Part shown: positions 27,505 to 35,623 of the stretch, piece by piece | Position numbering within the stretch: position 1 is the first letter of the stretch | Layout of the letters: each line of letters begins with the position of its first letter | Assembly (NCBI GenBank): GCA_026225275.1 | Contig: JAMFSL010000073.1 | Span: 1 to 64,000 of the forward strand | Length of the DNA: 64,000 bases | Direction of reading: 5' to 3' | Source: Puia dinghuensis | GTDB taxonomy: Bacteria > Bacteroidota > Bacteroidia > Chitinophagales > Chitinophagaceae | The notes under the pieces: generated by a model | The model's database searches: none | What the model was told of the DNA's origin: nothing | Seen by the model: the letters and a program-made list of their open reading frames with translations, nothing else | Program-made: the position numbers and the translations under genes

Positions 27505-28326
27505 ATGAAAAAAATATTAGTTGCTACCGATTTTTCCGCGTGTGCGTCAAATGCTATGGAATACGCTTTGGACCTGGCTAAGGTCCTGAAGGTTGGTGTC
27601 CATGCCATTCATGCCATCGGGTCTTTCGAAGGACTCTTTAACAATACTTACAATGCCCTGTACATTGACGATTACTACAATAGCAAGCGGCAGGCGTTGC
27701 AGAACTGGGCGGCTACCTATACTTCACAGCCAGGCTACAGCCAGGTGACGGTGACGACGAGTGCCGATGTCGGGTCGGTGAGCGGCGTGATCGGGAAATA
27801 TATCGAAACCAATCCCGTGGAGATGCTGGTGATGGGCACGATGGGATCGTCGGGCATTGCCGGGCTGTTCGGAAGCAATGCCAGCAGCATGGTGGAGCGG
27901 ACCAAAATACCTACGCTGATCATCCCGCTGGGGAGTAAGTTTTCCGTGAACCCCGTCATTACACTGGCGACCGACTTTTCTTCTACTCCGCTGGCAGATG
28001 ATATCACTGCACTGAATGAACTGGTGAAGGCTTTTGGTTCACCAAAGATGAACGTAGTGAATATCGTCGAAGGTGGGGCCTGGAAGACCAATGAAAAGGG
28101 CGAAGAGACCCTTAGGGGGCTTCTTCCGCATACAACACTGGAGTTCAAATATCTGAAAGAGGACGGCCCTATCGAGGGCATTATGAATTTCATTGCGAGC
28201 AGTGAAACAGATATCGTCAGCCTGGTGAAGCGGCATCATGGATTGGTATACAGGTTGTTCAATACCAGTACGGTCAACAGAGTGCTGAGCAAGTCGATCA
28301 AGGCTATCCTGGTATTACATGAATAG
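27505..28326 (+). CDS. Universal stress protein (two UspA domains)
   Basis: A 273-residue cytoplasmic protein made of two UspA-like halves. The first is better conserved (KKILVATDFSACASNAMEYALDLA, and the nucleotide-binding loop VMGTMGSSGIAGLFGSNASSMVE). The second begins at NPVITLATDFSSTPLADDI and lacks a clear G-2x-G-9x-G loop, so it may not bind ATP. It is probably co-transcribed with the PiT transporter 28 bp upstream. Confidence 0.92.
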   Translation: MKKILVATDFSACASNAMEYALDLAKVLKVGVHAIHAIGSFEGLFNNTYNALYIDDYYNSKRQALQNWAATYTSQPGYSQVTVTTSADVGSVSGVIGKYIETNPVEMLVMGTMGSSGIAGLFGSNASSMVERTKIPTLIIPLGSKFSVNPVITLATDFSSTPLADDITALNELVKAFGSPKMNVVNIVEGGAWKTNEKGEETLRGLLPHTTLEFKYLKEDGPIEGIMNFIASSETDIVSLVKRHHGLVYRLFNTSTVNRVLSKSIKAILVLHE

Positions 28327-28382
28327 AGGCTGAGCGTGCCGGGACTTTCATGAGGCTTGTTTTAATGCAAATAATTGGGTAT

Positions 28383-28389
28383 TTTGGAT
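28383..28389 (+). promoter_or_regulatory. Possible TATTTTG -7 box
   Basis: TATTTTG about 20 bp before the ATG of the small lipoprotein gene resembles the Bacteroidota TAnnTTTG -7 element but is one T short. A TTG lies further upstream in GCTTGTTTTAATG. Weak evidence. Confidence 0.25.
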
Positions 28390-28408
28390 TTTCTAATATC
28401 CATTTTGC

Positions 28409-28885
28409 ATGAAAAACATACTATTTTGTCTCCTTATCCTGGCGGGCGTTGCCGGTATTTTGCCGGGCTGTAAGAAGAGCACTACAAAGCCTGAGGGGAG
28501 TGATTCGACCACGACCACCAAGGTCGATTCCAGCACCTATGCATCGGTGAGCCTGCTAGCGGCCAGATGGTCGATCGTTCGTGACACTGTCACGAATGTC
28601 AACAGTTACACTTATGATTCTTATGTCCCATCTTCCCGGAATTATATAGGCGGACCTAACGATTATCTCAATTTTACTGCTGCGGGAGTGGTGTCCGGCA
28701 GCGAGGATGGCGTTTCCATTACCGGGACCTATACGTTAAGCGCCAACAACGGCATCTCCCTTTCGATGTTACCTGCCTTTCCCAATGGGAAGATCCTCGC
28801 GCTGACGGCCAATGCGCTGACCATTGCCGGCACGAATGGAAGCGGCAATAGTTCGATCACCGATACCATTTATCTGAGTCGCTAG
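28409..28885 (+). CDS. Small lipoprotein of unknown function
   Basis: A 158-residue lipoprotein (lipobox LPGC, then KKSTTKPEGSD linker). The mature domain is beta-rich, with a pattern (LAARWSIVRDTV, DYLNFTAAGVVSG, GTYTLSANNGISLSM) resembling lipocalin-like domains common in Chitinophagaceae lipoproteins. No enzyme motif is visible. It is a single gene, convergent with the following minus-strand gene. A perfect 10-bp palindrome CCGGATCCGG (28898-28907) lies between them. Confidence 0.72.
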   Translation: MKNILFCLLILAGVAGILPGCKKSTTKPEGSDSTTTTKVDSSTYASVSLLAARWSIVRDTVTNVNSYTYDSYVPSSRNYIGGPNDYLNFTAAGVVSGSEDGVSITGTYTLSANNGISLSMLPAFPNGKILALTANALTIAGTNGSGNSSITDTIYLSR

Positions 28886-28913
28886 TCGAGGGGTCAGCCG
28901 GATCCGGTCAGCA

Positions 28914-29471
28914 CTAAAGCTGCTGCATTCTTTTAGCGGCCAGGAGAGACCAGGAGACGCGGAAGGACAGCATATCCTGGGATGGCTCGCTGGAAACGAA
29001 GATATGTTCGTAACGGATGCCGAAATTCAGCGGCAGTGACGCTTTTGGGATGATATAACCAAAGCCCAGTCCTGCGCTCGGGCCGGATAGATTCTCGTCT
29101 TCTGCGTTGCCGGCATTGTCATAGACGGTGTTTCCTGCGGCATTGACTTTGGTGATATCCGTTCCACCAAAGGTATAACCTGCGAAGGGTTCCAGATAGA
29201 AACCGGCGCCGCTGCCGTTGAGGGTATGGCGATAGCCGATCAGCAAGGGGATGTCGGCGATATGGGAGGCGTCATGCGTAAAAAAGTCCACGGCGGCTTC
29301 GACGCTGAGCTCGTCAGCCTTGCCGATAGGGAAGCCGGGTCGGAGAAAGACGCCATAGCCGGTGGAGGATTCACCTTTCGAAAATAAATGAGCTGTTTCT
29401 ATTTGAGCGTGGAGGGTGTTGCTGATGCAAAATAATGCAAGGAACAGCAAAAGGTTGTTGTTGAGGCGCAT
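28914..29471 (-). CDS. Small outer-membrane beta-barrel protein
   Basis: A 185-residue protein with a signal peptide (LLLFLALFCISNTLHAQ). Alternating amphipathic strands follow (GYGVFLRPGFPIG, GAGFYLEPFAGYTFGG, SAGLGFGYIIPKASLPLNFGIRYEHIF), as in OmpW/OmpX-like porin-fold proteins of Bacteroidota. Function unknown. It probably stands alone, 84 bp from the next minus-strand gene. Confidence 0.78.
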   Translation of the reverse strand: MRLNNNLLLFLALFCISNTLHAQIETAHLFSKGESSTGYGVFLRPGFPIGKADELSVEAAVDFFTHDASHIADIPLLIGYRHTLNGSGAGFYLEPFAGYTFGGTDITKVNAAGNTVYDNAGNAEDENLSGPSAGLGFGYIIPKASLPLNFGIRYEHIFVSSEPSQDMLSFRVSWSLLAAKRMQQL

Positions 29472-29555
29472 GGATATTGGATATTAGAAATTAGGCCGAA
29501 AAGGTAGGAAGAGTTTGGAAACCGGCCAAGCATTTCCGTTTAAAAAATTGTTAGT

Positions 29556-30833
29556 CTATTGTAAAGAGATCGTTCGGTTACTACTGGTAGTGAATTGGGC
29601 GCTGCGGACTGCGCAGGTTCCGGTAAAGCGATACTGTACGCCAACGATATCCGAAGGTTCGTGGGGGAAGCTAACGGAGGCGGCCCGTCGCCCGTTGACG
29701 AAGAAGTTGACCTGGCGGTGGCTGCTGATGACTTTGAGTGTACTCCACTGCGTGAGGTCGCAGCCGAAGCCTGAGAGATCAGCCTGCTGGCTGCTGATGC
29801 CCTTACCAGGCGTCCAGAGGTAGATGTCACCGATGCAAGCCTTGGCGGCGAGAGGAATGATGAAGACATCATTCTTACACTGGATCAGTACCTCAACGTA
29901 CTGGCAGACGCCCGATCCCTTATTGAAGCTATTGCTGAGGGTTGTTTCGAAACTGAAGTCGGCGTCGTTGAGTCCATCCATATCCTTTATATAGAATAGC
30001 CTGACCTTCGGCGCTTCCGGCAGGAGAGAAAGGTGGTAACGGGCGAGTGCGGCAGAATCGACGGCTATGCCTTCCTTCTTTTGGATGTCTTCTTTGGTGA
30101 AATAGAGCGGGATCGGGTCATTGTCCACGAGGCCGAGCCAGCCGCCGGAGGAGATCATGAGGTTCCGGGTCTTAACGATCTGGGTGTCGACTACGAGTTT
30201 GGCGTTGAAATAGCCCGGATGATAATAGATGGCCGAATAGACGCTGTCGGTAGCGGGTACGGCTTTTTTTCTGGACATATCCCAGGTCTGAACGATGAAT
30301 ACCGAATCGGTAGAGGTGACCGGGGCTTTGTAGTGAAAGACGACCGAGTTAGGGACGCCTTCCGTGACGGCTTTGTTGATGGTGAAGGCGAAGTCGGCTA
30401 CCGGCAGGGGGTGATTGCCGGGTTTACGATTGAGGACCGAGTAGCCCAGGAGGGCGATCGGGAGGATGAGGAGTGGCCACCAGTGGGTGAGGGGGCGGCT
30501 TGGTTTTGGGGCTGTGGTCGCGGGGGGTGTCGCCTGCGGCAAGCCTTCGGCGACCGAGGCGTGTTGTTGCCGGAAGGCAGTCCAGTCTTCATAGCCGATG
30601 AAGCGGGCGAGGGTATTGAGTGTATGGACAGAGGGCAGGTTTGTATAGGATACTTTGCCGAAGACACGTTTGAGGGTAGAGATGCTGAGGGAGATGCCGG
30701 TGGTGTCATAGATATCTACGCTGAGCTTTTCAAAGTCATAGCTCTTCCAGTCCACGCTGGCGCCCCGTTGCCATTTGGCTTCTATGAGGCGGAGGCATTT
30801 TTCGAGATAAGAAGCTTCTGAATTTATATTCAT
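29556..30833 (-). CDS. Putative membrane-spanning regulator with extracytoplasmic lectin-like domain
   Basis: About 425 residues from the ATG at 30833; the longer ORF start at 30917 lies in the divergent promoter region. The N-terminal 95 residues are helical and look like a small DNA- or protein-binding module of Bacteroidota (LSVDIYDTTGISLSISTLKRVFGK, TLNTLARFIGYEDWTAF). One transmembrane helix follows (WWPLLILPIALLGYSVL), then a PKD-like stretch and a C-terminal concanavalin/LamG-like beta-sandwich (VNFFVNGRRAASVSFP). This is the layout of a one-component sensor in the inner membrane. It is divergent from a secreted protein that also has a LamG-like fold. The DNA-binding role is inference. 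Confidence 0.6.
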   Translation of the reverse strand: MNINSEASYLEKCLRLIEAKWQRGASVDWKSYDFEKLSVDIYDTTGISLSISTLKRVFGKVSYTNLPSVHTLNTLARFIGYEDWTAFRQQHASVAEGLPQATPPATTAPKPSRPLTHWWPLLILPIALLGYSVLNRKPGNHPLPVADFAFTINKAVTEGVPNSVVFHYKAPVTSTDSVFIVQTWDMSRKKAVPATDSVYSAIYYHPGYFNAKLVVDTQIVKTRNLMISSGGWLGLVDNDPIPLYFTKEDIQKKEGIAVDSAALARYHLSLLPEAPKVRLFYIKDMDGLNDADFSFETTLSNSFNKGSGVCQYVEVLIQCKNDVFIIPLAAKACIGDIYLWTPGKGISSQQADLSGFGCDLTQWSTLKVISSHRQVNFFVNGRRAASVSFPHEPSDIVGVQYRFTGTCAVRSAQFTTSSNRTISLQ

Positions 30834-30962
30834 TTTATAATCAACATGTTGCGATTCTGAACGCCATTGAACCAACGTGAATGGATTTGAAGACCGTTTA
30901 GCTGGCCGGCTCTCCATCTTTGTGTCATCCGATCATTAATTAAACATAAAAATAATCAATCT

Positions 30963-32075
30963 ATGATGACAAAGGTATTTCTTGTTGCCGGCTGCTGTTG
31001 TTTTGCATTGGCGGTGTCGGCGCAAAAAAAAGATGCTACAGTAACGGTGCCGCTGCGGGCAGAAAACTGGACCTTCAGGCCCGGGGGGGTGGAATTTACC
31101 GGCGGCGACCATCCGGCAATGAAGATCATTTCTTCGGGGGGAACGGTGGCTTTAAAGGACTTTGATTTTACGGACGGTACTATTGAATTCGATGATCAGC
31201 CGGCGCAGGTGCGGTTTGCGTCATTTTATTTCCGGTGGCAGGACTCGCTGGAGAGCGAGTGTTTTTATTTCCGGGTCCCGCATAGCGGGGATGTGGATGC
31301 GGTTCAGTATGCACCCATCATCAAAGGCATCAATTTCTGGAATATGCTGGAGTATTACCAGGGTAATGTGGTGATTCAGCAGCAGGCGCCGAACCATGTC
31401 AAGCTGGTGATCTCGGGGCGGCAGATGCGGGTGTATGTGAATAGTGTAGCGCTGCCGGTATTGGAAGTGCCCTGCCTGGAAGGCAATACTACGCATGGTA
31501 CACTGGCTTTTGACGGGGAGGTCACCATTTCCAACCTGGTGGTGCGGCGGGGGCAGGTGGAAGGGCTGGCCGCTGCGGAAGGGCTAGACCCAACCTATAA
31601 CGACTCCCGGTATATCCGGCATTGGCAGGTGACCGAACCGGACAGCATTCCGAGAGGTATTGAGTTCAGCTATGACCTGTTGCCAGGCAAGCTGACTGCC
31701 TGGAAGCCGATCGTTGCGGAGCGGCGGGGGTTGATCGATCTTTCGCGGCTATATGGGGGGAGCCATAGCCGGCGGATTGCGTGGCTGAAGACGACCCTGC
31801 ATGCCGAGGCGGCGCGTACGTGTCAACTGCGGTTGGGTTTCCTGAATGATACATGGGTGATGGTCAATGGCAAGTTTGTGTATATAGATAAGAATATTTA
31901 CGGGCATCCCATGGCAAAGGTGCCGGATGGACGATTATCTATCGATAATGCAACCATTACCCTTCCTTTACAACAGGGGGATAATGAGCTGATAATAGGC
32001 GTCGCGAATGATTTTTATGGCTGGGGGATTATGGCGCGACTGGATGATCTGCGGGGGATCACGCTGGAGAAATGA
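30963..32075 (+). CDS. Secreted LamG/DUF1080-like protein of unknown function
   Basis: A 370-residue exported protein (signal MMTKVFLVAGCCCFALAVSAQ). Residues about 25-195 resemble a concanavalin-like sandwich of the DUF1080/LamG kind (FDFTDGTIEFDDQ, VKLVISGRQMRVYVNS, GTLAFDGEVTISNLVV). The second half is another beta-rich, galactose-binding-like domain (LRLGFLNDTWVMVNGKFVYID, LPLQQGDNELIIGVAND). No catalytic residues can be named. It is divergent from the putative membrane regulator, which is probably its controller or partner. Confidence 0.7.
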   Translation: MMTKVFLVAGCCCFALAVSAQKKDATVTVPLRAENWTFRPGGVEFTGGDHPAMKIISSGGTVALKDFDFTDGTIEFDDQPAQVRFASFYFRWQDSLESECFYFRVPHSGDVDAVQYAPIIKGINFWNMLEYYQGNVVIQQQAPNHVKLVISGRQMRVYVNSVALPVLEVPCLEGNTTHGTLAFDGEVTISNLVVRRGQVEGLAAAEGLDPTYNDSRYIRHWQVTEPDSIPRGIEFSYDLLPGKLTAWKPIVAERRGLIDLSRLYGGSHSRRIAWLKTTLHAEAARTCQLRLGFLNDTWVMVNGKFVYIDKNIYGHPMAKVPDGRLSIDNATITLPLQQGDNELIIGVANDFYGWGIMARLDDLRGITLEK

Positions 32076-32214
32076 GTGGGGTGTAGGGGGGCCATAGAGT
32101 AGTCGCGTACAGCCAATGTATCAAAAGCGAACGCTTATTTGATCCCGCTGAACTGTTAATGATTTGATTTATAGGTAAGTGAGTGGCTGGCATCGGGCTT
32201 GCAACCTGTGGTGT

Positions 32215-32394
32215 ATGTTACGGAGTTACCTGATCACGATCATTGTGTTATTGAACGCTATCGGCGGGTTGGTTTTGCTGATCACCTGTATTCATTTTCT
32301 GGGGTGGCTTGCGCTGTTGCTGGCGGGGCTGGGTTTCATCACGGCGATGGTCGCAGGCAATTTCCTAAAAGTAGTGGGATTTATAGGATTTTAA
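32215..32394 (+). CDS. Small hydrophobic protein, two transmembrane helices
   Basis: A 59-residue reading frame from ATG 32215 (the ORF track starts at a GTG 36 bp earlier), encoding two hydrophobic helices (YLITIIVLLNAIGGLVLLI and LALLLAGLGFITAMVAG). It overlaps the end of the convergent hemerythrin gene by 4 bp. The composition is convincing for a membrane peptide, but there is no recognised family. Confidence 0.45.
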   Translation: MLRSYLITIIVLLNAIGGLVLLITCIHFLGWLALLLAGLGFITAMVAGNFLKVVGFIGF

Positions 32395-33071
32395 TTAAAC
32401 GGGGAGAGGTAGAGGAGCTGAGCGTTCAGTTCCTTTTCCATTTTCAGGGCTTTGGGGATCAGCACTTCTTCCTCGATGTGGGCGTGAACAGAGAGGTCCT
32501 GTTCGAAGGCCTGCAGTTGGGAGAGCAGGATGCGGTACAGGGATTCATTGGTTTGGGGAGGGGCGTAGAGGCGGATCGTCTGGCGGATGTCTTTCAGTTC
32601 GTCTTCCGTGTCATGGTGATCGCTGAGGAACTGGTTGATGGAATAGTCGCGGCGGGCGATCAGGAAGTGGGAGAAGTGGGCGGGTGTCTTTTCGGCTTCC
32701 TGGAGTATCTTAATATAAGGCAGCAGCAATTGTTCTTCGGCATGGATATGTAGCGACAGGTCCTGGACATACCGGTGAAAGAAGTTTTGCAATGCGGCCA
32801 GAATGGGATGATGAGAGTCGTAGTGACCGGATAGCAGCAGTATGCTTTGTTCTATTTCGGGAAGTTTCTTTTGGAAGTAAAAGATATGCGTCCGCTGGAT
32901 GTAATCGACAATTATTTCGACGGGAAAGGTATCAAAATCCCGCGCGTTGAACAATTTGTCCTCAAACACCCGAAGGAGGGTGGCTATAAACTCTATATGT
33001 TCACCCGGCATGGACGGTTGTGACGGATACCGTTGCATGACCTGGGGGTAAAAATCGCTGTTTTCAGGCAT
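32391..33071 (-). CDS. Hemerythrin-domain protein related to RIC/YtfE iron-sulfur repair proteins
   Basis: A 226-residue soluble protein. The DYIQRTHIFYFQKKLPEIE start and the later HPIL, HIHAEEQLLLPYI, HHDTEDELKDI and HAHIEEEVLIPKA segments supply the His and Glu ligands of a di-iron four-helix bundle. The arrangement is like the C-terminal domain of RIC (YtfE/ScdA). The N-terminal ScdA_N CxxC domain is absent. RIC proteins repair iron-sulfur clusters damaged by nitric oxide or peroxide. An inverted repeat, TTACC-N5-GGTAA, lies 63 bp upstream and may bind a stress-responsive regulator. Confidence 0.85.
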   Translation of the reverse strand: MPENSDFYPQVMQRYPSQPSMPGEHIEFIATLLRVFEDKLFNARDFDTFPVEIIVDYIQRTHIFYFQKKLPEIEQSILLLSGHYDSHHPILAALQNFFHRYVQDLSLHIHAEEQLLLPYIKILQEAEKTPAHFSHFLIARRDYSINQFLSDHHDTEDELKDIRQTIRLYAPPQTNESLYRILLSQLQAFEQDLSVHAHIEEEVLIPKALKMEKELNAQLLYLSPFN

Positions 33072-33134
33072 GGCTTCCAGCTTTTATATCAAACCGACTA
33101 CAAAAATAAGGTAATTCCCGATAATGCAGCGGAC

Positions 33135-33149
33135 TTACCTATAAGGTAA
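33135..33149. promoter_or_regulatory. Inverted repeat TTACC-N5-GGTAA, candidate operator
   Basis: This is a 5+5 bp inverted repeat with a 5-bp spacer. A second half-site in the same sense (ATAAGGTAA, 33106-33114) lies 31 bp away. Both are in the region between the divergent hemerythrin and GH18 genes. The spacing suits a dimeric regulator such as a CRP/FNR-type protein, but the sequence is not the standard FNR or NsrR site. Confidence 0.45.
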
Positions 33150-33184
33150 CTATTAGCCGAAATAGTTTTCCTGCCGTCGGGGGT

Positions 33185-33213
33185 TTTGTGGCAAGGTTTT
33201 AACGGTATGTTTA
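33185..33213 (+). promoter_or_regulatory. Bacteroidota-type promoter for the GH18 gene (probable)
   Basis: TTTG at 33185-33188 and TATGTTTA at 33206-33213 approximate the TTTG/TAnnTTTG pair with a 17-bp spacer (one mismatch in the -7 box). This would start transcription roughly 50 bp before the ATG of the chitinase gene. Confidence 0.45.
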
Positions 33214-33272
33214 GAATACAGGCTGTCGGCCAATGTCTGTTTTCATTTTTCATTTTCAAACCTAATTCTATT

Positions 33273-34661
33273 ATGAGAAAGCGTACCTTTTTCACATTAA
33301 CGACGTGTTCTCTCTTTTTATTACTGCTGGCATCGTGCGAAAAAAATATTACCGGGTCATCCGCTGGTAAGACCGAGCCGAGGGCGGTGACGGGGTCCTT
33401 CAAGGTAGTCGGTTATTTACCTTCTTATAGCGGTGCGGTGAGCCACGTGCAGTTCAGCAAGCTGACCCATATTATCTATGCTTTTTTGATCCCTACTTCC
33501 AGCGGCGGTTATGATGCTGTTGACAATCCTGTTAAACTGGACAGTATGGTGACCTATGCACATGCCAACGGAGTAAAGGCTATGATCTCTGTAGGCGGCG
33601 GCGGAGGTGGAAACGGATTTGCCGGTATTGTGGCCAGCTCTTCCAACATCACGACTTTCGTGAACAATATGATGAGCTTCTGCAACCAGTATAATCTTGA
33701 CGGGGTCGATATCGACTGGGAATATCCCAGCGGGGGCACGCAGGCCACTAATTTCCTGACGATGATGCAGCAGCTGGGTACGGCGCTGCACAATGCCGGG
33801 AAGCAGCTGAGCGTTGCCGTCATCGGGGAAGACGGTGGCAACTATATCGAAAGCGGCATGTACAAGACGATCGATTTCATGACCATTATGGCCTATGATG
33901 ACAATAATTTTCAGCATTCCACTTATGAGCTGGCCACGCAGTGCATGGCTTACTGGCTTGGCCAGGGATGTCCTGCCTCCGAGGCTGTGCTGGGGGTGCC
34001 ATTCTACGGGCATGACTCATCGCTTAGTGAAAATGACCCCAATGACGAGCCGGAATATAATACGATCATTGCAGGGGGTGGTAATCCGCAGCTGGATGTC
34101 TTCGGCGCTATCGGGTATAATGGTCTGCTGACCATGAAGAGCAAGACGAGCTATGCCATGGCGACAGGCGGCGGCATCGGTATCTGGGAACTGTCGGGTG
34201 ATGCGACGGGCAGCAGTTCCCTGCTGTCGGCTATTTACCAGGTGGTCCAGGCCAACGGGGTCGTCAGTACGGGTGCACCTGTAGGGACGATAGTGACATT
34301 CAAGGGTTTTAATGGTCTGTATGTCACCAGTAATGATGGTGATTCCTCGATGGAATGCAACAGGGCGACGGCGCAGGCCTGGGAGGATTTCACTGTTGTC
34401 GATGCCGGCTATGGCAAGGTAGCCCTACAGGCGATGAGTCATTATGTCTCTTCGGAGGATGGTGGCATACCGATCACCTGTAACAGGACGAGCTATAGTA
34501 CCTGGGAAGAGTTCGACTGGATACCGGTACCGGGAAGTACTACGCAGGTGTACCTGAGAGGGACCAACGGGCTGTTCATTTCCAGCGAGGATGGATTACA
34601 GGCGATGACCTGTACCTGGCCGGTCGCGAGCGGTTGGGAGGCCTTTGGGGTAAATCAATAA
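33273..34661 (+). CDS. GH18 chitinase-type glycoside hydrolase with fascin-like beta-trefoil tail, lipoprotein
   Basis: A 462-residue surface lipoprotein (lipobox LASC). Residues about 45-335 form a GH18 TIM barrel: VVGYLPSYSG start, ISVGGGGGG strand and the catalytic DGVDIDWE motif (D143, D146, D148 and the acid Glu150). MAYDD and GIWELSGD follow further on. The family cleaves chitin or related beta-1,4-GlcNAc glycans by substrate-assisted catalysis. The C-terminal 125 residues form a three-repeat fascin-like trefoil (FKGFNGLYVTSNDG, CNRATAQAWEDF), probably a glycan-binding module. The GH16 gene at 50195 has the same module. I use ATG 33273; the ORF start at 33186 precedes the likely promoter boxes. 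Confidence 0.93.
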   Translation: MRKRTFFTLTTCSLFLLLLASCEKNITGSSAGKTEPRAVTGSFKVVGYLPSYSGAVSHVQFSKLTHIIYAFLIPTSSGGYDAVDNPVKLDSMVTYAHANGVKAMISVGGGGGGNGFAGIVASSSNITTFVNNMMSFCNQYNLDGVDIDWEYPSGGTQATNFLTMMQQLGTALHNAGKQLSVAVIGEDGGNYIESGMYKTIDFMTIMAYDDNNFQHSTYELATQCMAYWLGQGCPASEAVLGVPFYGHDSSLSENDPNDEPEYNTIIAGGGNPQLDVFGAIGYNGLLTMKSKTSYAMATGGGIGIWELSGDATGSSSLLSAIYQVVQANGVVSTGAPVGTIVTFKGFNGLYVTSNDGDSSMECNRATAQAWEDFTVVDAGYGKVALQAMSHYVSSEDGGIPITCNRTSYSTWEEFDWIPVPGSTTQVYLRGTNGLFISSEDGLQAMTCTWPVASGWEAFGVNQ

Positions 34662-34692
34662 TTTTAGGCCGACAGCCTTTATAAATAAGGTA

Positions 34693-34730
34693 AAGGCCGC
34701 CCTGGTTCGGGCGGCCTTCTTTACTTTTTT
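34693..34730 (+). terminator. Rho-independent terminator after the GH18 gene
   Basis: AAGGCCGCCC-TGGTTC-GGGCGGCCTT is a perfect 10-bp stem followed by CTTTACTTTTTT. It lies between the convergent GH18 and GDPD genes. The opposite strand reads TACCTTATTTAT after the stem, so it may also stop the GDPD operon. Confidence 0.9.
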
Positions 34731-34743
34731 GGGGCGGCTTTCT

Positions 34744-35622
34744 TTATTTCCGGCGTAGGTATTGCACCAGTTCCCTGGGTCTGTCCGTCTGAATGATCGT
34801 GGCGCCATGCGCGATCAGCCAATCCCAACTGTCCCGGGTATTCCCATCCTCCACGGCCATATCATCGCAGTGCCCCCCATTGAGACTTGGCCAAAGGGCA
34901 TTTATCCAGATCCCGACATGATGGTCGTGGATGAAGCGGGTGTCTAACAGAACCGAGGAAGTATCCTTTTGGAAGATCAATTCGAATGCATAAGGCGTCA
35001 TGTGTTGCAGAAAGGCATCGATCTTTGCCCGGGCAAGCGGTTTATCCAGGTAAACCACGGGCATGTAGATGATGCTGTCGAGCAGATCACCATATTTAGC
35101 CTGCAGATCGGTATAGTCCGCATCCGACTTGAAGATGGCCTGCCGGAGAGTATGCGTTTCCTTTAGAATGGCATATGCCTCCCGGTAATAATCATAGCTT
35201 TTATCCAGGTTGACCATCACCGGCTTACCGCGCAGCGCGATCATCACCTCCCGTAACGTGGGGATACGGTTATTCGTCAATACCCCCAGGCCGTCTTTCA
35301 ACCGGAACTGTTGCAGTTCCGCCAGCATGTAATCGGCTGGCCGGCCTTTGCCATTGCTTGTGCGGTCAAGGGTCTGATCATGCAGGATAACAATCTCGCC
35401 ATCCTTTGTCTTATTCAAATCGAGTTCTACTATGTCCACGCCCAGCCCGGCGGCGTCGAGGAAGGCCCGGACGGAATTTTCAGGCGCATCGCGCCAATCT
35501 CCGCGATGCGCCGCTACCTGTACCCGCTGTTTCGCTGCAAGCTGCGGTCCTTCTGTGGCTGCCGGTGCAGCCGACGGGCCGTACGAAACGCATAACAACA
35601 GTAAACTATATAGCTTTATCAT
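34744..35622 (-). CDS. Glycerophosphodiester phosphodiesterase (GDPD), exported
   Basis: A 292-residue GDPD-family TIM-barrel enzyme that hydrolyses glycerophosphodiesters to glycerol 3-phosphate and an alcohol. The catalytic and metal residues are visible in AAHRGDWRDAPENS and ELDLNKTKDGEIVILHD; the final strand region is NALWPSLNGGH. A signal peptide starts at ATG 35622 (MIKLYSLLLLCVSYG), which sits 1 bp after the SusD stop, so this start is preferred to the ORF-track start. As the last gene of a SusC/SusD unit it probably acts on what that pair captures. Confidence 0.93.
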   Translation of the reverse strand: MIKLYSLLLLCVSYGPSAAPAATEGPQLAAKQRVQVAAHRGDWRDAPENSVRAFLDAAGLGVDIVELDLNKTKDGEIVILHDQTLDRTSNGKGRPADYMLAELQQFRLKDGLGVLTNNRIPTLREVMIALRGKPVMVNLDKSYDYYREAYAILKETHTLRQAIFKSDADYTDLQAKYGDLLDSIIYMPVVYLDKPLARAKIDAFLQHMTPYAFELIFQKDTSSVLLDTRFIHDHHVGIWINALWPSLNGGHCDDMAVEDGNTRDSWDWLIAHGATIIQTDRPRELVQYLRRK

Positions 35623-35623
35623 A

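Noticed and set aside
28898-28907. Perfect palindrome CCGGATCCGG between two convergent genes.
   Set aside because: Only 10 bp with no loop and no T-run. It could be a restriction site by chance and cannot be called a terminator or operator.
30033-30821. 262-residue plus-strand ORF opposite the putative membrane regulator.
   Set aside because: Shadow frame, Gly/Glu/Asp-rich without domain features; the minus-strand frame has a transmembrane helix and ordered domains.
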